Assembly: GCF_000406105.1 (NCBI RefSeq)
Contig: NZ_CM001974.1
Coordinates: forward strand, 2,819,174-2,883,173
Length of the DNA stretch: 64,000 bases
Direction of reading: 5' to 3'
Source: Dickeya chrysanthemi NCPPB 402
GTDB lineage: Bacteria > Pseudomonadota > Gammaproteobacteria > Enterobacterales > Enterobacteriaceae
Within the stretch, counting starts at the first letter, position 1, and each line of letters opens with the position of its first letter. The notes below the pieces were generated by a model. That model had not been told where the DNA came from. It searched no databases and worked only from the letters and a program-made list of their open reading frames with translations. The position numbers and the translations under genes were made by a program. Positions 19,685 to 29,443 of this stretch are shown here, piece by piece.

Positions 19685-19698
19685 TTGATTTATATCAA
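19685..19698. promoter_or_regulatory. FNR box upstream of ndh
   Basis: TTGATTTATATCAA matches the FNR consensus TTGAT-N4-ATCAA exactly. It lies 139 nt upstream of the ndh start codon, in the 292-nt ndh/ycfP gap. E. coli ndh is repressed by FNR binding at two upstream sites (established knowledge). A second, weaker half-site may lie near 19632-19645. Confidence 0.75.
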
Positions 19699-19838
19699 TT
19701 TACTTTAATTACAGATTGTCGACCTGAAAAATTAGACTTTGATAACCAAGGGGTTAGCATAAAAGTGCGGCGGAGGGGAAATAAGCCGCCGGCCCCAAGG
19801 TACGGGCCGGACAGCCATGAAAAGCAGGGAGGAAACGA

Positions 19839-20381
19839 TCAGCCCAGCGACTTAAAGGCCTTGATGCGTTGCAGATGCGAAGAAATATCACGGAACTTGT
19901 GGCCTTCAGTCTCGTTCCAGATTACCTCGTAATATTCACCCAGCAACTGGGCGCTACGCTGGTTGTCCAGCCTATCATCATGCCGCGACAGCACGACCAT
20001 GCAGCGATCGCGGTTTTTTTCACGGAAATTCTCCACGCACTTGGTGGCGATATCGGCGTATTCTTCCGGGCGATCGATTTTACCGGCCATATTTTCTTGC
20101 GGGAACAGATTGGGGTTGAACATCACCTGGCGAATATCGCACAGAAAACCGATGCGTTCAGCCCAGAATCCCCCCAGCCCGACACCGCAAATCAGCGGGC
20201 GATTATCTGTATTCAATTGCAGCATCTTGTCGACTTCCCGAAGCAAATGCTGCATGTCATGGCGCGGATGCAGGGTGCTGTAGCTCACCAGTCGGACATC
20301 CGGGTCGATGAACTGCAACTGCAGCACTTTCTCATGATTACCCGGACTGCTTGAATCAAAACCGTGCAAATAGATGATCAT
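19839..20381 (-). CDS. ycfP: YcfP alpha/beta-hydrolase-like protein
   Basis: YqiA/YcfP-family alpha/beta-fold protein of 180 residues, the same as E. coli; its biochemical activity is unknown. The start at 20381 gives the family N-terminus [19 protein letters not shown] longer reading to 20420 would overlap nagZ and is unsupported. YLHGFDSS resembles an oxyanion loop, and [10 protein letters not shown] replaces the usual GxSxG nucleophile elbow, so no classical catalytic serine is at that position. It is downstream of nagZ on the same strand, as in E. coli. Confidence 0.93.
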   Translation of the reverse strand: MIIYLHGFDSSSPGNHEKVLQLQFIDPDVRLVSYSTLHPRHDMQHLLREVDKMLQLNTDNRPLICGVGLGGFWAERIGFLCDIRQVMFNPNLFPQENMAGKIDRPEEYADIATKCVENFREKNRDRCMVVLSRHDDRLDNQRSAQLLGEYYEVIWNETEGHKFRDISSHLQRIKAFKSLG

Positions 20382-20416
20382 CTGTGCCTTCCTTCCAGCC
20401 TTGTTTAACGGGTGAC

Positions 20417-21442
20417 TCAACCGGCGGCTTTATGTGCCTGCCAGCGTTCACTCAGTGCCGTCAACTGCGACGTCGCCTGCTTCCAGCGCGATGAATTCAG
20501 CAGTTCCCGACGCGTGATCACGCCCCGATGATAAAGCGTCTCCAGACCCGGTACTTTGACCGGAGACAGATTATCCAATACGCTGATTGCCCCCTGCCGT
20601 TGATTGCAGACCAGGATCATATCGCAGCCGGCATCCAGCGCCGCCTGGGCGCGCTCGGCATAACCGCCCATCACCGCGGCCCCCTTCATCGACAGGTCAT
20701 CCGAGAAGATGATACCGCCGAATCCCAGTTCCTGACGCAGTACCTGCCGCAGCCAGTACGGCGACCCACTGGCCGGACGAGGATCGGCATCGCTATAAAT
20801 CACATGCGCCGGCATAACGGCATCTAACTGTTGCCGGGCAATCAAATCCCGGAAGACCCGCATATCCCGCTCACGAATCTGCGCCAGCGGGCGCTCGTCT
20901 CGCGGTGTTTCCTTATGGGAATCCGCCGTTACCGCACCGTGGCCGGGGAAATGCTTGCCTGTCGCCTTCATCCCTGCCGTGCGCATACCGGTGATAAAAC
21001 GCTCCGCCACGGCCAGCAAGGTATCCGGGTCGTCGTGGAAAGCACGATCGCCAATTGCGGCGCTCTGGTGGCCCACATCCAGCACCGGCGCAAAACTGAT
21101 ATCAATATCCAGGGCAGTCATCTCCGCCGCCATCACCCAGCCGGCGTCTTCAGCCAGTTGCTGCGCCTGCGCCAGCGAATTCAACGCAGCAAACGACTGC
21201 GCAGCCGGCAGTGCGGTAAAACCGTTACGGAACCGCTGTACCCGGCCGCCTTCCTGATCGACCGCCACCACCAGCCGTTCACGCGAGGCACGACGTATTT
21301 GACGCACCAATTCCGCCAGTTGGTCGACATCGTGAAAATTACGGCTGAACAGGATCACGCCGCCGACCAGCGGGTGCGCCAGCACCTCGCGATCTTCCGC
21401 GTCCAGCTCATAGCCAGCCACATCTAACATTAACGGACCCAC
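20417..21442 (-). CDS. nagZ: Beta-N-acetylhexosaminidase NagZ
   Basis: Cytoplasmic GH3 enzyme removing GlcNAc from anhydro-muropeptides in murein recycling, upstream of AmpC induction in species that have it. 341 residues, equal to E. coli. The start is a GTG at 21442 preceded by AGAGG, giving (M)[16 protein letters not shown]; the first upstream ATG is out of family range. Key motifs are [24 protein letters not shown] (the catalytic Asp/His loop) and SDDLSM with the nucleophile Asp. It lies in the order thiK-nagZ-ycfP. Confidence 0.96.
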   Translation of the reverse strand: MGPLMLDVAGYELDAEDREVLAHPLVGGVILFSRNFHDVDQLAELVRQIRRASRERLVVAVDQEGGRVQRFRNGFTALPAAQSFAALNSLAQAQQLAEDAGWVMAAEMTALDIDISFAPVLDVGHQSAAIGDRAFHDDPDTLLAVAERFITGMRTAGMKATGKHFPGHGAVTADSHKETPRDERPLAQIRERDMRVFRDLIARQQLDAVMPAHVIYSDADPRPASGSPYWLRQVLRQELGFGGIIFSDDLSMKGAAVMGGYAERAQAALDAGCDMILVCNQRQGAISVLDNLSPVKVPGLETLYHRGVITRRELLNSSRWKQATSQLTALSERWQAHKAAG

Positions 21443-21530
21443 AAAAACCTCTTTTGTTAATTGCACATCGCTCTGGTTGTCAAACCGCTTACACGGCCGT
21501 CCCGGCGGCACTATTCCGTCGTATCACACA

Positions 21531-22400
21531 CTATTCCGTCGCATCACGCACTGTCGCACCACGCAGCGCATCGGCCGTCTGCCGGTAATACGCCTCGCCG
21601 GTCTGTCGCCAACGGACTTCGAACCACATCAACACCAGATAATCCGCCCAATATTGCCAGCGCGCCACCTGTCGCCGCAATGATGTCGGGCGCATGCCGC
21701 GCCAGTGGCGGCAGTAGGCGTGTAAAAAATCCTGTTGCTGTGCGTCATTGAGTTCACCACTCCGGAACAGCAACGCCAGCTCTAGTCCGATATCGCCATC
21801 CGCCGCATATTCCCAGTCAATCAGCCGCCAGCCGTTATCGGTACGCAGCAGATTGCCGGGATGGACATCCAGATGCAGCGGCGCAATCAATAGCGGCGGC
21901 GGCAACGGTTTATCGATAAGTCGCCGGCAGGCGCGCTGCAGCCGCGGCGCACGTCGGGTCGGGTCCATATTCTGCCAGTGGTGCGCTATCAGGCGTTTCA
22001 ATGGTAGCGGATAGCCATAACGCGGCAGATGGTGCAGGCGCGCCATTAACGCCGCTAACTGCCCTTGCGCCAGCGCCGCCGAAAATTGCGCGCCATCGGC
22101 GGGTTCGCCCGCCAGCCATGGCACCAATAACCAGCCATTACGCCAGCACACCGGATGAGGCGCCAACGACTGCCCGCGCAATTTACGCAGCACATGAAAC
22201 TCACGCTGCCGGGACGTCCCCAACTGTCGTCCCTGCGGCGTTTCTCCACGCGCCAGCCACAGCCCGGCCGGAGAATGTACGCGCCAGCTCTGCTGGCTCA
22301 GCCCGGAAACCGGCTGTAAATGAAAACCGGCGGTTGCTACCGCCGGCAGAACCTGCTGTAGCAGCGCGCTTAGCGCATCACTGCTGGCGAACCGTACCAT
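21531..22400 (-). CDS. thiK: Thiamine kinase ThiK
   Basis: Phosphorylates thiamine in salvage to thiamine monophosphate. Choline/aminoglycoside kinase fold with the Brenner motif LHLDVHPGNLL and the metal-binding LIDWEYA. 289 residues from the ATG at 22400. A TTG at 22415 would add five residues, and neither start has a decisive ribosome site. E. coli ThiK has 274. The start lies inside lpoB (23-nt overlap), consistent with translational coupling and with the E. coli gene order. Divergence from the E. coli sequence is high outside the kinase core. Confidence 0.85.
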   Translation of the reverse strand: MVRFASSDALSALLQQVLPAVATAGFHLQPVSGLSQQSWRVHSPAGLWLARGETPQGRQLGTSRQREFHVLRKLRGQSLAPHPVCWRNGWLLVPWLAGEPADGAQFSAALAQGQLAALMARLHHLPRYGYPLPLKRLIAHHWQNMDPTRRAPRLQRACRRLIDKPLPPPLLIAPLHLDVHPGNLLRTDNGWRLIDWEYAADGDIGLELALLFRSGELNDAQQQDFLHAYCRHWRGMRPTSLRRQVARWQYWADYLVLMWFEVRWRQTGEAYYRQTADALRGATVRDATE

Positions 22401-22971
22401 TGCCGGACCAGACAATCTCGCCGGTCTGCACCAGCATCAGTTGCATCGACAAATCCGGTGATTTCACGTCTCCGCTGGCATCGGCATACAGCACATACTG
22501 CGCACCGACATACCGGGCCAGCCCCACCGCTTTGCTACGCGATTCCAGGCTATCCTCTTCCGATAACCCCAACGACTGCCGGGCCACCCCCAACTGCTCA
22601 CGCGAGACCATAGTAAACTGCCCGGCTGCCGTCAGCGCGTTGTACAGCGCCGTCGTCGCCTGCGAGGTCTGCAGCGAACCGTTGGTGTTATTTTTAAGCT
22701 TGTTCAACAGCAGAATGCTGCCTTTGGCGATGCCGTCGGTTTTCACCATCTGCCCTACCAGCGGCGTCACCGCAGCAGACCAGTTCAATACCGGCACCTG
22801 AATTTTCGGTGGCGTCGGCAACGGTTGACTTTCCGACGGCGGCAACGACGGTTTTACCGGTGTAGGAGGCACGGCCGGCTCGATGGCGGCGGGTTGTTCC
22901 GTTTGCTGCACCTGACTGCTACAGCCTGCCATCACCAGCGCCATCAGCACGACGCCAAGATATTTTTTCAT
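22378..22971 (-). CDS. lpoB: Penicillin-binding protein activator LpoB
   Basis: Outer-membrane lipoprotein that spans the periplasm and stimulates PBP1b. 197 residues from the ATG at 22971. The signal peptide ends in the lipobox VMAG-C with the lipidated Cys17. A proline-rich disordered linker (about 25-65) is followed by the globular TolB-N-like domain. The lipoprotein would be exported by the LolCDE complex encoded at the window start. The gene lies between ycfL and thiK, as in E. coli. Confidence 0.95.
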   Translation of the reverse strand: MKKYLGVVLMALVMAGCSSQVQQTEQPAAIEPAVPPTPVKPSLPPSESQPLPTPPKIQVPVLNWSAAVTPLVGQMVKTDGIAKGSILLLNKLKNNTNGSLQTSQATTALYNALTAAGQFTMVSREQLGVARQSLGLSEEDSLESRSKAVGLARYVGAQYVLYADASGDVKSPDLSMQLMLVQTGEIVWSGNGTVRQQ

Positions 22972-22992
22972 GTCTGTCCTCTCAATCACGCA

Positions 22993-23376
22993 TCAGAGAA
23001 AAAGATAAAGCCGCACCTGGCTGGCCGCCGGATTGGCATGCGTGGACACAAGGGAGATATCCGTATGGGCAGGGATCACTACCGTCTGGCTAACATCCAG
23101 CGGCGACACATCCAACCCTTGCTGATCATACCAGTAAAAGCGATAGTGCAGCGTCACCGGCTTTCCCGATGTATTGCCGACACGAGCCGATGCCTGCTGA
23201 CCTGCACTGCCACGCGACAGCGACGGACGAGAAGCGCTAATGCCGGCCGCCACTATCGAAGCGTCCAGCACCAGCGTCTGTTTGGCATTAATGTTCAGGC
23301 CGGCCGTCCTGCTGCATCCGGTAAGCGACATCCCCAGCAGCAAAGCGACCATTACGCCCGATAAAAATACGCGCAT
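22993..23376 (-). CDS. ycfL: YcfL-family lipoprotein
   Basis: Small outer-membrane-type lipoprotein of unknown role. 127 residues with a signal peptide ending in the lipobox SLTG-C (Cys21). The remaining beta-rich part includes the family segment HYRFYWYDQQGLDV, typical of DUF1425. It sits between hinT (7-nt gap) and lpoB (21-nt gap), so it is probably in one operon with hinT-ycfL-lpoB-thiK-nagZ. Confidence 0.9.
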   Translation of the reverse strand: MRVFLSGVMVALLLGMSLTGCSRTAGLNINAKQTLVLDASIVAAGISASRPSLSRGSAGQQASARVGNTSGKPVTLHYRFYWYDQQGLDVSPLDVSQTVVIPAHTDISLVSTHANPAASQVRLYLFL

Positions 23377-23383
23377 AACCGCA

Positions 23384-23734
23384 TCAACCGGCCAGCAACG
23401 GCCCCAGCGGGCGACCGCCCAGCAGATGCATATGGATGTGATACACCTCCTGCCCGCCGTGGCGATTGCAGTTAATGATCAGACGGTAACCGTCATCCGC
23501 AATACCTTCCTGACGGGCAAGGCTGCCCGCAACGGTGATCATGCGGCCCAGCGCGGCTTCGTGCTCTGGCGCGGTGTCATTCACGGTGGGAATCAGCACA
23601 TTCGGCACAATCAGAATGTGGGTGGGAGTTCGTGGCGCAATGTCGCGAAAGGCCGTCACCAGTTCGTCCTGATAGATGATATCGGCGGGGATTTCCCGAC
23701 GAATGATTTTACTGAAAATGGTTTCTTCAGCCAT
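23384..23734 (-). CDS. hinT: Purine nucleoside phosphoramidase HinT
   Basis: HIT-family hydrolase acting on AMP-lysine-type phosphoramidates. 116 residues (E. coli 119, with a slightly longer tail). The histidine triad HIHMHLLGG follows GGQEVY near the C-terminus. It is the first gene of the hinT-ycfL-lpoB-thiK-nagZ-ycfP run on the minus strand. Confidence 0.97.
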   Translation of the reverse strand: MAEETIFSKIIRREIPADIIYQDELVTAFRDIAPRTPTHILIVPNVLIPTVNDTAPEHEAALGRMITVAGSLARQEGIADDGYRLIINCNRHGGQEVYHIHMHLLGGRPLGPLLAG

Positions 23735-23849
23735 AACACTGTTCCTTCAAAAATGAGCGCTCTTGCGCGATGCGGCTTGCAGTATGAGTGATAAATCCAA
23801 TACTTTTCAACTCCCTATTGTCGGCGCTTGCCGTGCTTTGTCACCGGCG

Positions 23850-24911
23850 TTACACCGCGAAAAACGACGCCGACATTCCCAGCGAACATCCGGCATCGGT
23901 AATTTTCCGCCACTCCCCCTCGGAAATGGCGATGCCGTCAGCCAGTCGTTGCCGGCTGACCTGTCGCTCCGGTTCCCCGGCGACCAGAATCGGTACGGCC
24001 GGGTCCGACACCCGCGACGCACGAACGTACGCCAACATGGCATCATACTCCTGTTGCAGCCACGCCATCCCCACCAGTTTCGTCGGGTCAATCAGGATTG
24101 TAGTCATATTGTTCACGATGGCGCCTTCACGCGGATTACCCGGATGAATAGTGCCGCCGCCGGAAAGAATGCCCGCCAGTAACTCGGCGGCCAGAATCAG
24201 ACCACCGCCCTTGTGACGCGCAATCGGCAACAATGCGCCGGTTTGCTCACCTTCCCACATCACCCGAGGATCGGCGCTCGGGCGACCGTCACGATCCAGC
24301 ATCACCGGTTCATCAAAGGTTTTCCCTGCCAGCCAGGCGACGCGCGTTTTACCCAGCGCCACCATGCTGGTGGCGAAATCCAGAATAAAATCAGGGTTGT
24401 TATCACTGCCCGGAAACGCAATACAAATCGGATTGGTGCCAAAACGGGCATCGCTGCCGGAAAACGGCGCCACTAACGGCGCGATATCACTGACATTAAC
24501 GAAATGGACAGAAATCAGGCCAGCCTGCGCCGCCATTTCACCATACGTCCCGATCCGCCCCAAATGACAGGTTGACGACAGCGTCATCAGGCAAACGCCG
24601 GTGGTTTTCACGCGAGCGATCGCCGCCTGCATCGCTTCACGGCCGGTGCGCTGCCCAAATCCGCGATCGCCGGCGAATTGCAGTATCGCACCGCCATCCT
24701 GCACCAACCGGGCCGGCGTGTTGGGATGCATGGTGCCTGCGGCGATAAAGTTAACGTATTCCGGCAACATGCCGACGCCATGACTGTCATGCCCTTTGAG
24801 GTTCGCACCGACAAGATGGTGCGCCACGCACTCGGCTTCATCGTGATCACATCCCGTATGGCGTAACAGCTCATAGGCTATCTGCGTTAAACGCTCAGCT
24901 GAAATCTGCAT
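23850..24911 (-). CDS. Ldh2/YbiC-type malate/L-lactate dehydrogenase family protein
   Basis: NAD(P)-dependent 2-hydroxycarboxylate dehydrogenase of the Ldh2 (non-Rossmann) family, similar to E. coli YbiC/HcxB. 353 residues. Family motifs visible are GHDSHGVGMLPEYV (about 35-48), TCHLGRIGTYGEMA, RFGTNPICIAFPG and KGGGLILAAELLAGILSGGG. The substrate is not determinable. It occupies the position between ptsG and hinT where E. coli carries fhuE, so it is a replacement or insertion relative to that gene order. A tandem repeat lies in its upstream region. Confidence 0.88.
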   Translation of the reverse strand: MQISAERLTQIAYELLRHTGCDHDEAECVAHHLVGANLKGHDSHGVGMLPEYVNFIAAGTMHPNTPARLVQDGGAILQFAGDRGFGQRTGREAMQAAIARVKTTGVCLMTLSSTCHLGRIGTYGEMAAQAGLISVHFVNVSDIAPLVAPFSGSDARFGTNPICIAFPGSDNNPDFILDFATSMVALGKTRVAWLAGKTFDEPVMLDRDGRPSADPRVMWEGEQTGALLPIARHKGGGLILAAELLAGILSGGGTIHPGNPREGAIVNNMTTILIDPTKLVGMAWLQQEYDAMLAYVRASRVSDPAVPILVAGEPERQVSRQRLADGIAISEGEWRKITDAGCSLGMSASFFAV

Positions 24912-24956
24912 CCTGTTCCCTCGAAAAAAGTGATGTTGTGATACGCCGCTGATGGA

Positions 24957-25022
24957 CGATGTTGTTATTCCAACGAATGTTGTTATTCCAACGATATTGT
25001 TGTTCCAACGATATTGTTATTC
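24957..25022. repeat. Short tandem repeat, about 3.8 copies of a 17-18-bp unit
   Basis: Consecutive units begin at 24957, 24974, 24992 and 25009 with the consensus CGATRTTGTTATTCCAA. The last unit is partial. It lies 46 nt upstream of the dehydrogenase start codon and 130 nt beyond the ptsG terminator, so it may sit in or next to the promoter. Tandem units of this size can vary in copy number. Confidence 0.85.
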
Positions 25023-25151
25023 AGTGCGGCGGTGATTATCGCGCCGTCGCCATGACAACGGAGGTATCGCGCACGACAGCGTCAATCATCCTACTGCCGA
25101 ACTTCCTGCGAAGGGAAACGATTCTGCCTTGGCCGGCGGAATTCAGGATGT

Positions 25152-25175
25152 AAAAAAGGGGCCGTAGCCCCTTTT
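25152..25175 (-). terminator. Intrinsic terminator of ptsG
   Basis: On the minus strand AAAAGGGGC, loop TACG and GCCCCTTTT are followed by a T-run, about 40 nt after the ptsG stop. Confidence 0.9.
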
Positions 25176-25213
25176 CGTCAACTCCCGGTCATCCGTCACG
25201 AGTGACGGAGATA

Positions 25214-26647
25214 TCAGTGGTTACGGATGTAATCATCCATATCGGTTTTCAGGTTGTCGGACCGGGTACCGAAGATGGCCTGAACACCAGAACCCGCAAC
25301 GACCACGCCCGCCGCACCCAGCTTCTTCAGCTCGGCCTGGTCAACCTTGGCTACATCGCTCACGCTAACACGCAGACGAGTGATGCAGGCATCCAGATTG
25401 GTGATGTTGTCTTTACCACCGAACGCAGACACCAGAGACGCCGCCATTTCAGAACTCTCCTGGGTAGTCTGTTCAGCCGCAGACTCTTCACGACCCGGCG
25501 TTTTCAGATCCAGTTTGGCGATCAGCACGCGGAATATCGTGTAGTACACCGCGGCGTAGCACAGACCAACAATCGGGAACAGCCACAGTTTGCTGCCGTT
25601 GCCGCTCAGCACGATGAAGTCGATCAGGCCGTGAGAGAAGCTGGTGCCGTCGCGCATGCCGAGCAGGATACAGATCGGAAACGCCAGACCGGCCAGCACG
25701 GCGTGGATGACATACAGAATCGGCGCCACGAAGATGAAGGAGAACTCGATAGGTTCGGTAATACCGGTCAGGAATGCGGTCAGCGCAGCGGAGATCATGA
25801 TACCGCCCACTTTGGCACGGTTCTCCGGTTTAGCCGAATGCCAGATAGCCAATGCGGCAGCCGGCAAGCCATACATCTTGAACAGGAAACCGCCGGACAG
25901 TTTGCCCGCCGTCGGGTCGCCCGCCATATAGCGCGGAATGTCGCCGTGGAACACCTGACCAGCGGCGTTGGTGAATTCCCCTACCTGCATCTGGAAAGGT
26001 ACGTTCCAGATATGGTGCAGACCGAACGGCACCAGGCTACGTTCAACAATACCGTAGATACCGAACGCCAGCACCGGGTTCTGGTAAGCAGCCCAGTGTG
26101 AGAAAGCCTGAATCGCGCTCCCTACCGGCGGCCAAATGAACGACAGCACAACACCGGTGATGATGGCGGTCAAACCGGAAATAATCGGTACGAAACGTTT
26201 ACCGGCAAAGAAGCCCAGGTATTCCGGCAGCCGAATGCGGTAAAAACGGTTGAACATGTAAGCGGCAATCGCACCGGCGATAATCCCCCCCAACACGCCG
26301 GTATCGGCCATGTGGTTAGCGGCGATATCTGCCGGCGACATATGCAGCACCAGCGGCGCGACCACAGCCATGGTTTTCACCATGATGCCGTAAGCCACCA
26401 CCGCAGCCAGCGCAGATACGCCGTCATTATTGGTAAAGCCAAGCGCCACGCCAATGGCGAAAATCAGCGGCATATTGGCAAAAACCGAATCGCCCGCCTG
26501 CGCCATCACGCTGGAAACCACTGCCGGCAGCCAGCTGAAGTTGGCCGACCCGACGCCCAGCAGAATACCGGCGATAGGCAGCACGGACACTGGCAGCATC
26601 AGCGATTTACCTACTTTTTGCAGGTTTGCAAATGCATTCTTAAACAT
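25214..26647 (-). CDS. ptsG: Glucose-specific PTS enzyme IIBC (PtsG)
   Basis: Inner-membrane glucose transporter and phosphorylating enzyme, receiving phosphate from Crr. 477 residues, equal to E. coli. The IIC membrane domain (about 1-380) contains [12 protein letters not shown]. The cytoplasmic IIB domain carries the phosphocysteine in [12 protein letters not shown]. The leader just before the ATG, AGGAGCACTCTC, matches the E. coli ptsG ribosome-site region that the sRNA SgrS pairs with (from memory), suggesting conserved glucose-phosphate-stress control. An Mlc/NagC-type operator lies about 100 nt upstream. It has its own terminator at 25152. Confidence 0.98.
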   Translation of the reverse strand: MFKNAFANLQKVGKSLMLPVSVLPIAGILLGVGSANFSWLPAVVSSVMAQAGDSVFANMPLIFAIGVALGFTNNDGVSALAAVVAYGIMVKTMAVVAPLVLHMSPADIAANHMADTGVLGGIIAGAIAAYMFNRFYRIRLPEYLGFFAGKRFVPIISGLTAIITGVVLSFIWPPVGSAIQAFSHWAAYQNPVLAFGIYGIVERSLVPFGLHHIWNVPFQMQVGEFTNAAGQVFHGDIPRYMAGDPTAGKLSGGFLFKMYGLPAAALAIWHSAKPENRAKVGGIMISAALTAFLTGITEPIEFSFIFVAPILYVIHAVLAGLAFPICILLGMRDGTSFSHGLIDFIVLSGNGSKLWLFPIVGLCYAAVYYTIFRVLIAKLDLKTPGREESAAEQTTQESSEMAASLVSAFGGKDNITNLDACITRLRVSVSDVAKVDQAELKKLGAAGVVVAGSGVQAIFGTRSDNLKTDMDDYIRNH

Positions 26648-26748
26648 AATAGAGAGTGCTCCTGAGTAATAGTGCTTCTACTTCTGATAGTTCGCATGAA
26701 GGTGGGGAGGTCATCCTTCACGCGGTCGGGATGTGATATGCATCCTCA

Positions 26749-26774
26749 TTAATTTTTACGCAGAGTAAAATAAA
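26749..26774. promoter_or_regulatory. Mlc/NagC-type operator upstream of ptsG
   Basis: On the minus strand TTTATTTTAC, five bases and GTAAAAATTAA form a near-symmetrical dyad typical of Mlc/NagC binding sites. It is about 102 nt before the ptsG start. E. coli ptsG is repressed by Mlc (established). The 317-nt gap 26648-26964 contains no gene. Confidence 0.6.
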
Positions 26775-26964
26775 TGTTGCACCAAATGTTTGATAGCAGT
26801 CACGTTTCAACTCATGGGAAACCCACGTTACTATCAGAAGTCTTATGGTTTGTGATCTAACGCTAAAAACAACCCCAGCCACAGTGCCGATGAAACAGAA
26901 AATAGCAGGGGTTATTAGCGATTAATTACGAAGCCAAAAAAAACTCGCGTATTCTCAACCAGGA

Positions 26965-27759
26965 TCAGGCCACGGTCAACCGTGCTGCATCAATATGGAA
27001 TAACCGAGCAAAATTTTCGGTGGTGGTGGATGCCAGCTGTTCGAGACTGACATTTTTGAGGATAGCCAGATATTCAGCCACATCACGCACATAAGCAGGC
27101 TGGTTTTCCTTGCCGCGGTAGGGAACCGGCGCCAGCCATGGAGAATCCGTTTCGATCAGCAACCGATCTAACGGTACGTAACGCGCAACATCGCGCAATG
27201 CATCCGCATTACGGAAGGTCACAATCCCGGAAAAAGAAATATAGAACCCCAGATCCAGCAGTTTCTCCGCTGTTTCCCGATCTTCGGTAAAACAGTGCAG
27301 CACACCGCCGCATTCATCCGCTTTTTCTTCCCGCAGAATAGCCAACGTATCTTCACGGGCGGAACGCGTATGCACAATCACCGGCTTGTTCAACGCACGA
27401 CCGACGCGGATGTGCTCACGAAACGACGCCTGCTGCTGAGGGATGGTCTCCTGCTGATAATAATAATCCAACCCGGTTTCCCCCAATGCGACGACGGACG
27501 GCAATGCAGCCAGCGCACGCAACTCGTCAACATCGTACGGTGTTTCCTGGCTGAGCGGGTGCACGCCGCAGGAAAAGGCCACATTATCACGCTCGCCAAT
27601 CAGTTCGGTCATGGCGCGAAATCCCGGCAACGTGGTAGCGACCGCCAGAAAAAAGCCCACATCGCGCTCAAGGGCTTTGTTTAGCACGTCAGAGACATCT
27701 TTGTGCAACGACTGATAATCCAGACCATCAAGATGGCAGTGGGAATCAACTAACAACAT
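26965..27759 (-). CDS. ycfH: TatD-family metal-dependent hydrolase (YcfH)
   Basis: Metal-dependent hydrolase/DNase of the TatD family. 264 residues (E. coli 265). The metal-binding DSHCHLD has His7 and His9, GETGLDYY contains the metal Glu, and the downstream TRSARED, HCFTED and ETDSPWLAP motifs are all present, so the active site looks complete. It is downstream of holB (18-nt gap) and upstream of ptsG, as in E. coli. It may play a part in oxidative DNA damage repair, known only by family. Confidence 0.95.
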   Translation of the reverse strand: MLLVDSHCHLDGLDYQSLHKDVSDVLNKALERDVGFFLAVATTLPGFRAMTELIGERDNVAFSCGVHPLSQETPYDVDELRALAALPSVVALGETGLDYYYQQETIPQQQASFREHIRVGRALNKPVIVHTRSAREDTLAILREEKADECGGVLHCFTEDRETAEKLLDLGFYISFSGIVTFRNADALRDVARYVPLDRLLIETDSPWLAPVPYRGKENQPAYVRDVAEYLAILKNVSLEQLASTTTENFARLFHIDAARLTVA

Positions 27760-27777
27760 AATCAGGAATTCCGGTAT

Positions 27778-28788
27778 TCAGGAAAAAGATGACGGCACCG
27801 GCAGCGTGGGAGACGACAACAGCGTCTCCCACGCCAGCAACAGCTCCGTTAATAATAACTCACGGTTTACACCCGTCACCGCTAACAATTGGTGTCTGCA
27901 GTGCAACCAACGCCGCAGGCTATGGTGCAGGCGAGTATCTCCAAGCTGGGATGCCAATTGTGCTATCAGCAGCGCCTGATCCTGGTTGGTTCGTTGCTCA
28001 GCAGCCTGATAACGCCATTTCAGCGCATCCATAAACAGTGTACTGATCCAGTGGATCCGACGATCGGCATCATCATGATTTAGCACGGATAGCAATGCCA
28101 GCGCATCGCCAGATTGCAGGCTTTGACTTAACTGCCGGCAGACCATTTGCCGTGCCGCCCAGCACTCTGGTTGCAGCAAGGCGTCAGCCGCCAGCGGCGC
28201 TCCCGCCGACAGCCGCAACGCCGTCTGTAGCGCAAGGTCATCATCATGCCCGCGTGTACGCAGCCACTGCATCCCTTGCGGCTCAGTCGGCACATCCAGG
28301 TACAGATGCAGGCAACGGCTGCGCAGCGTCGCCAGCAACTGACCCGGTTCGCGGCAGCCCAACAGGAAATAGGTTTGCGCCGGTGGCTCCTCCAGCGTTT
28401 TCAACAGCGCATTGGCCGCCGCCTCCGTCAGGCTTTCTGCCCGCGGCAACCAGATAACCTTGGCGCCGCCCTGACGTGAACGCTGGTACACCCGTTCCAG
28501 CACCTCACGCACCGCATCAACGCCCAGACTCTGTTTGCCTTTTTCGGGGATGAGAGTATGCCAATCCGGATGCGTGCCGGCGTTCATCAATTCACAGGCG
28601 TGGCAATGTCCGCAACTTTTGGCGCCTTCCGGCTGCCGGCACAATAACCAACGGCTGAATGCATACGCCAGCGAAGCATCGCCCATGCCATCGATCGCAT
28701 GCAGCAGCAACGCATGATGACCGCGTTTCGCCTGATGCGACGCCAGCAACTGCCGGTAAGGCGCGTTCAGCCAGGAGTACCACTCCAT
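27778..28788 (-). CDS. holB: DNA polymerase III subunit delta' (HolB)
   Basis: Stator subunit of the clamp loader. 336 residues (E. coli 334) from the ATG at 28788, giving MEWYSWLNAPYRQLLASH. A longer in-frame reading to 28887 lies inside tmk and is unsupported. The zinc-binding cysteines are in LLCRQPEGAKSCGHCHACE. The Walker A region is degenerate (HAIDGMGDASLAYAF), as expected for an ATP-inactive subunit. It starts 7 nt after the tmk stop, in the run pabC-mltG-tmk-holB-ycfH. Confidence 0.96.
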   Translation of the reverse strand: MEWYSWLNAPYRQLLASHQAKRGHHALLLHAIDGMGDASLAYAFSRWLLCRQPEGAKSCGHCHACELMNAGTHPDWHTLIPEKGKQSLGVDAVREVLERVYQRSRQGGAKVIWLPRAESLTEAAANALLKTLEEPPAQTYFLLGCREPGQLLATLRSRCLHLYLDVPTEPQGMQWLRTRGHDDDLALQTALRLSAGAPLAADALLQPECWAARQMVCRQLSQSLQSGDALALLSVLNHDDADRRIHWISTLFMDALKWRYQAAEQRTNQDQALLIAQLASQLGDTRLHHSLRRWLHCRHQLLAVTGVNRELLLTELLLAWETLLSSPTLPVPSSFS

Positions 28789-28795
28789 TAACGAC

Positions 28796-29443
28796 TCACT
28801 CCCCTCGCCCGTGCTGCCGCTGCAGCCAATCAGACAGAACCTGACGAATATCGGCGTTAACCTGAGCCAATTCGCGGGAGGCATCAATCGTCACGATAGC
28901 GGCATCGGCCGCCGCCAACTGCTGGTAACGAGCACGGGTACGTTCAAAAAACGCCAGCGACTCTTGTTCGATGCGATCCAGCTCGCCGCGCTGGCGCGCG
29001 CGCTTAAGCCCCAGATCAGGCGGGATATCCAGATACAGGGTCAGGTCAGGACGAAAGTCGCCCAGCACGGTATCCCGCAACGAGGTCATCAGATGTGGGT
29101 CGATCCCGCGTCCACCGCCCTGATAAGCCTGAGAAGAGAGATCATGCCGATCACCCACTACCCAGGCGCCGCGCGCCAGTGCCGGACGAATCACGTTCTC
29201 CACCAGTTGCACGCGCGCGGCGTACAACATCAGCAACTCCGCTTTATCTGTTAACGTTTCCCCTGCCACACCTTGTTTGATAAGCGTACGTAATTTCTCC
29301 GCCAACGGCGTACCACCGGGTTCGCGGGTAAAAACGACATCATGAATACCAAACGACCGCAGTGTTTCGACGACGACGGCATGAGCGCTGGTTTTGCCCG
29401 CACCTTCCAGGCCTTCAATCACGATAAATTTACTGTTATTCAT
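28796..29443 (-). CDS. tmk: Thymidylate kinase
   Basis: Converts dTMP to dTDP. 215 residues (E. coli 213). The P-loop is GLEGAGKTS (residues 10-18). The DRH motif is in [18 protein letters not shown], and the LID-region arginines are [12 protein letters not shown]. It overlaps the mltG stop by 8 nt and ends 7 nt before holB, consistent with one operon. Confidence 0.97.
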   Translation of the reverse strand: MNNSKFIVIEGLEGAGKTSAHAVVVETLRSFGIHDVVFTREPGGTPLAEKLRTLIKQGVAGETLTDKAELLMLYAARVQLVENVIRPALARGAWVVGDRHDLSSQAYQGGGRGIDPHLMTSLRDTVLGDFRPDLTLYLDIPPDLGLKRARQRGELDRIEQESLAFFERTRARYQQLAAADAAIVTIDASRELAQVNADIRQVLSDWLQRQHGRGE

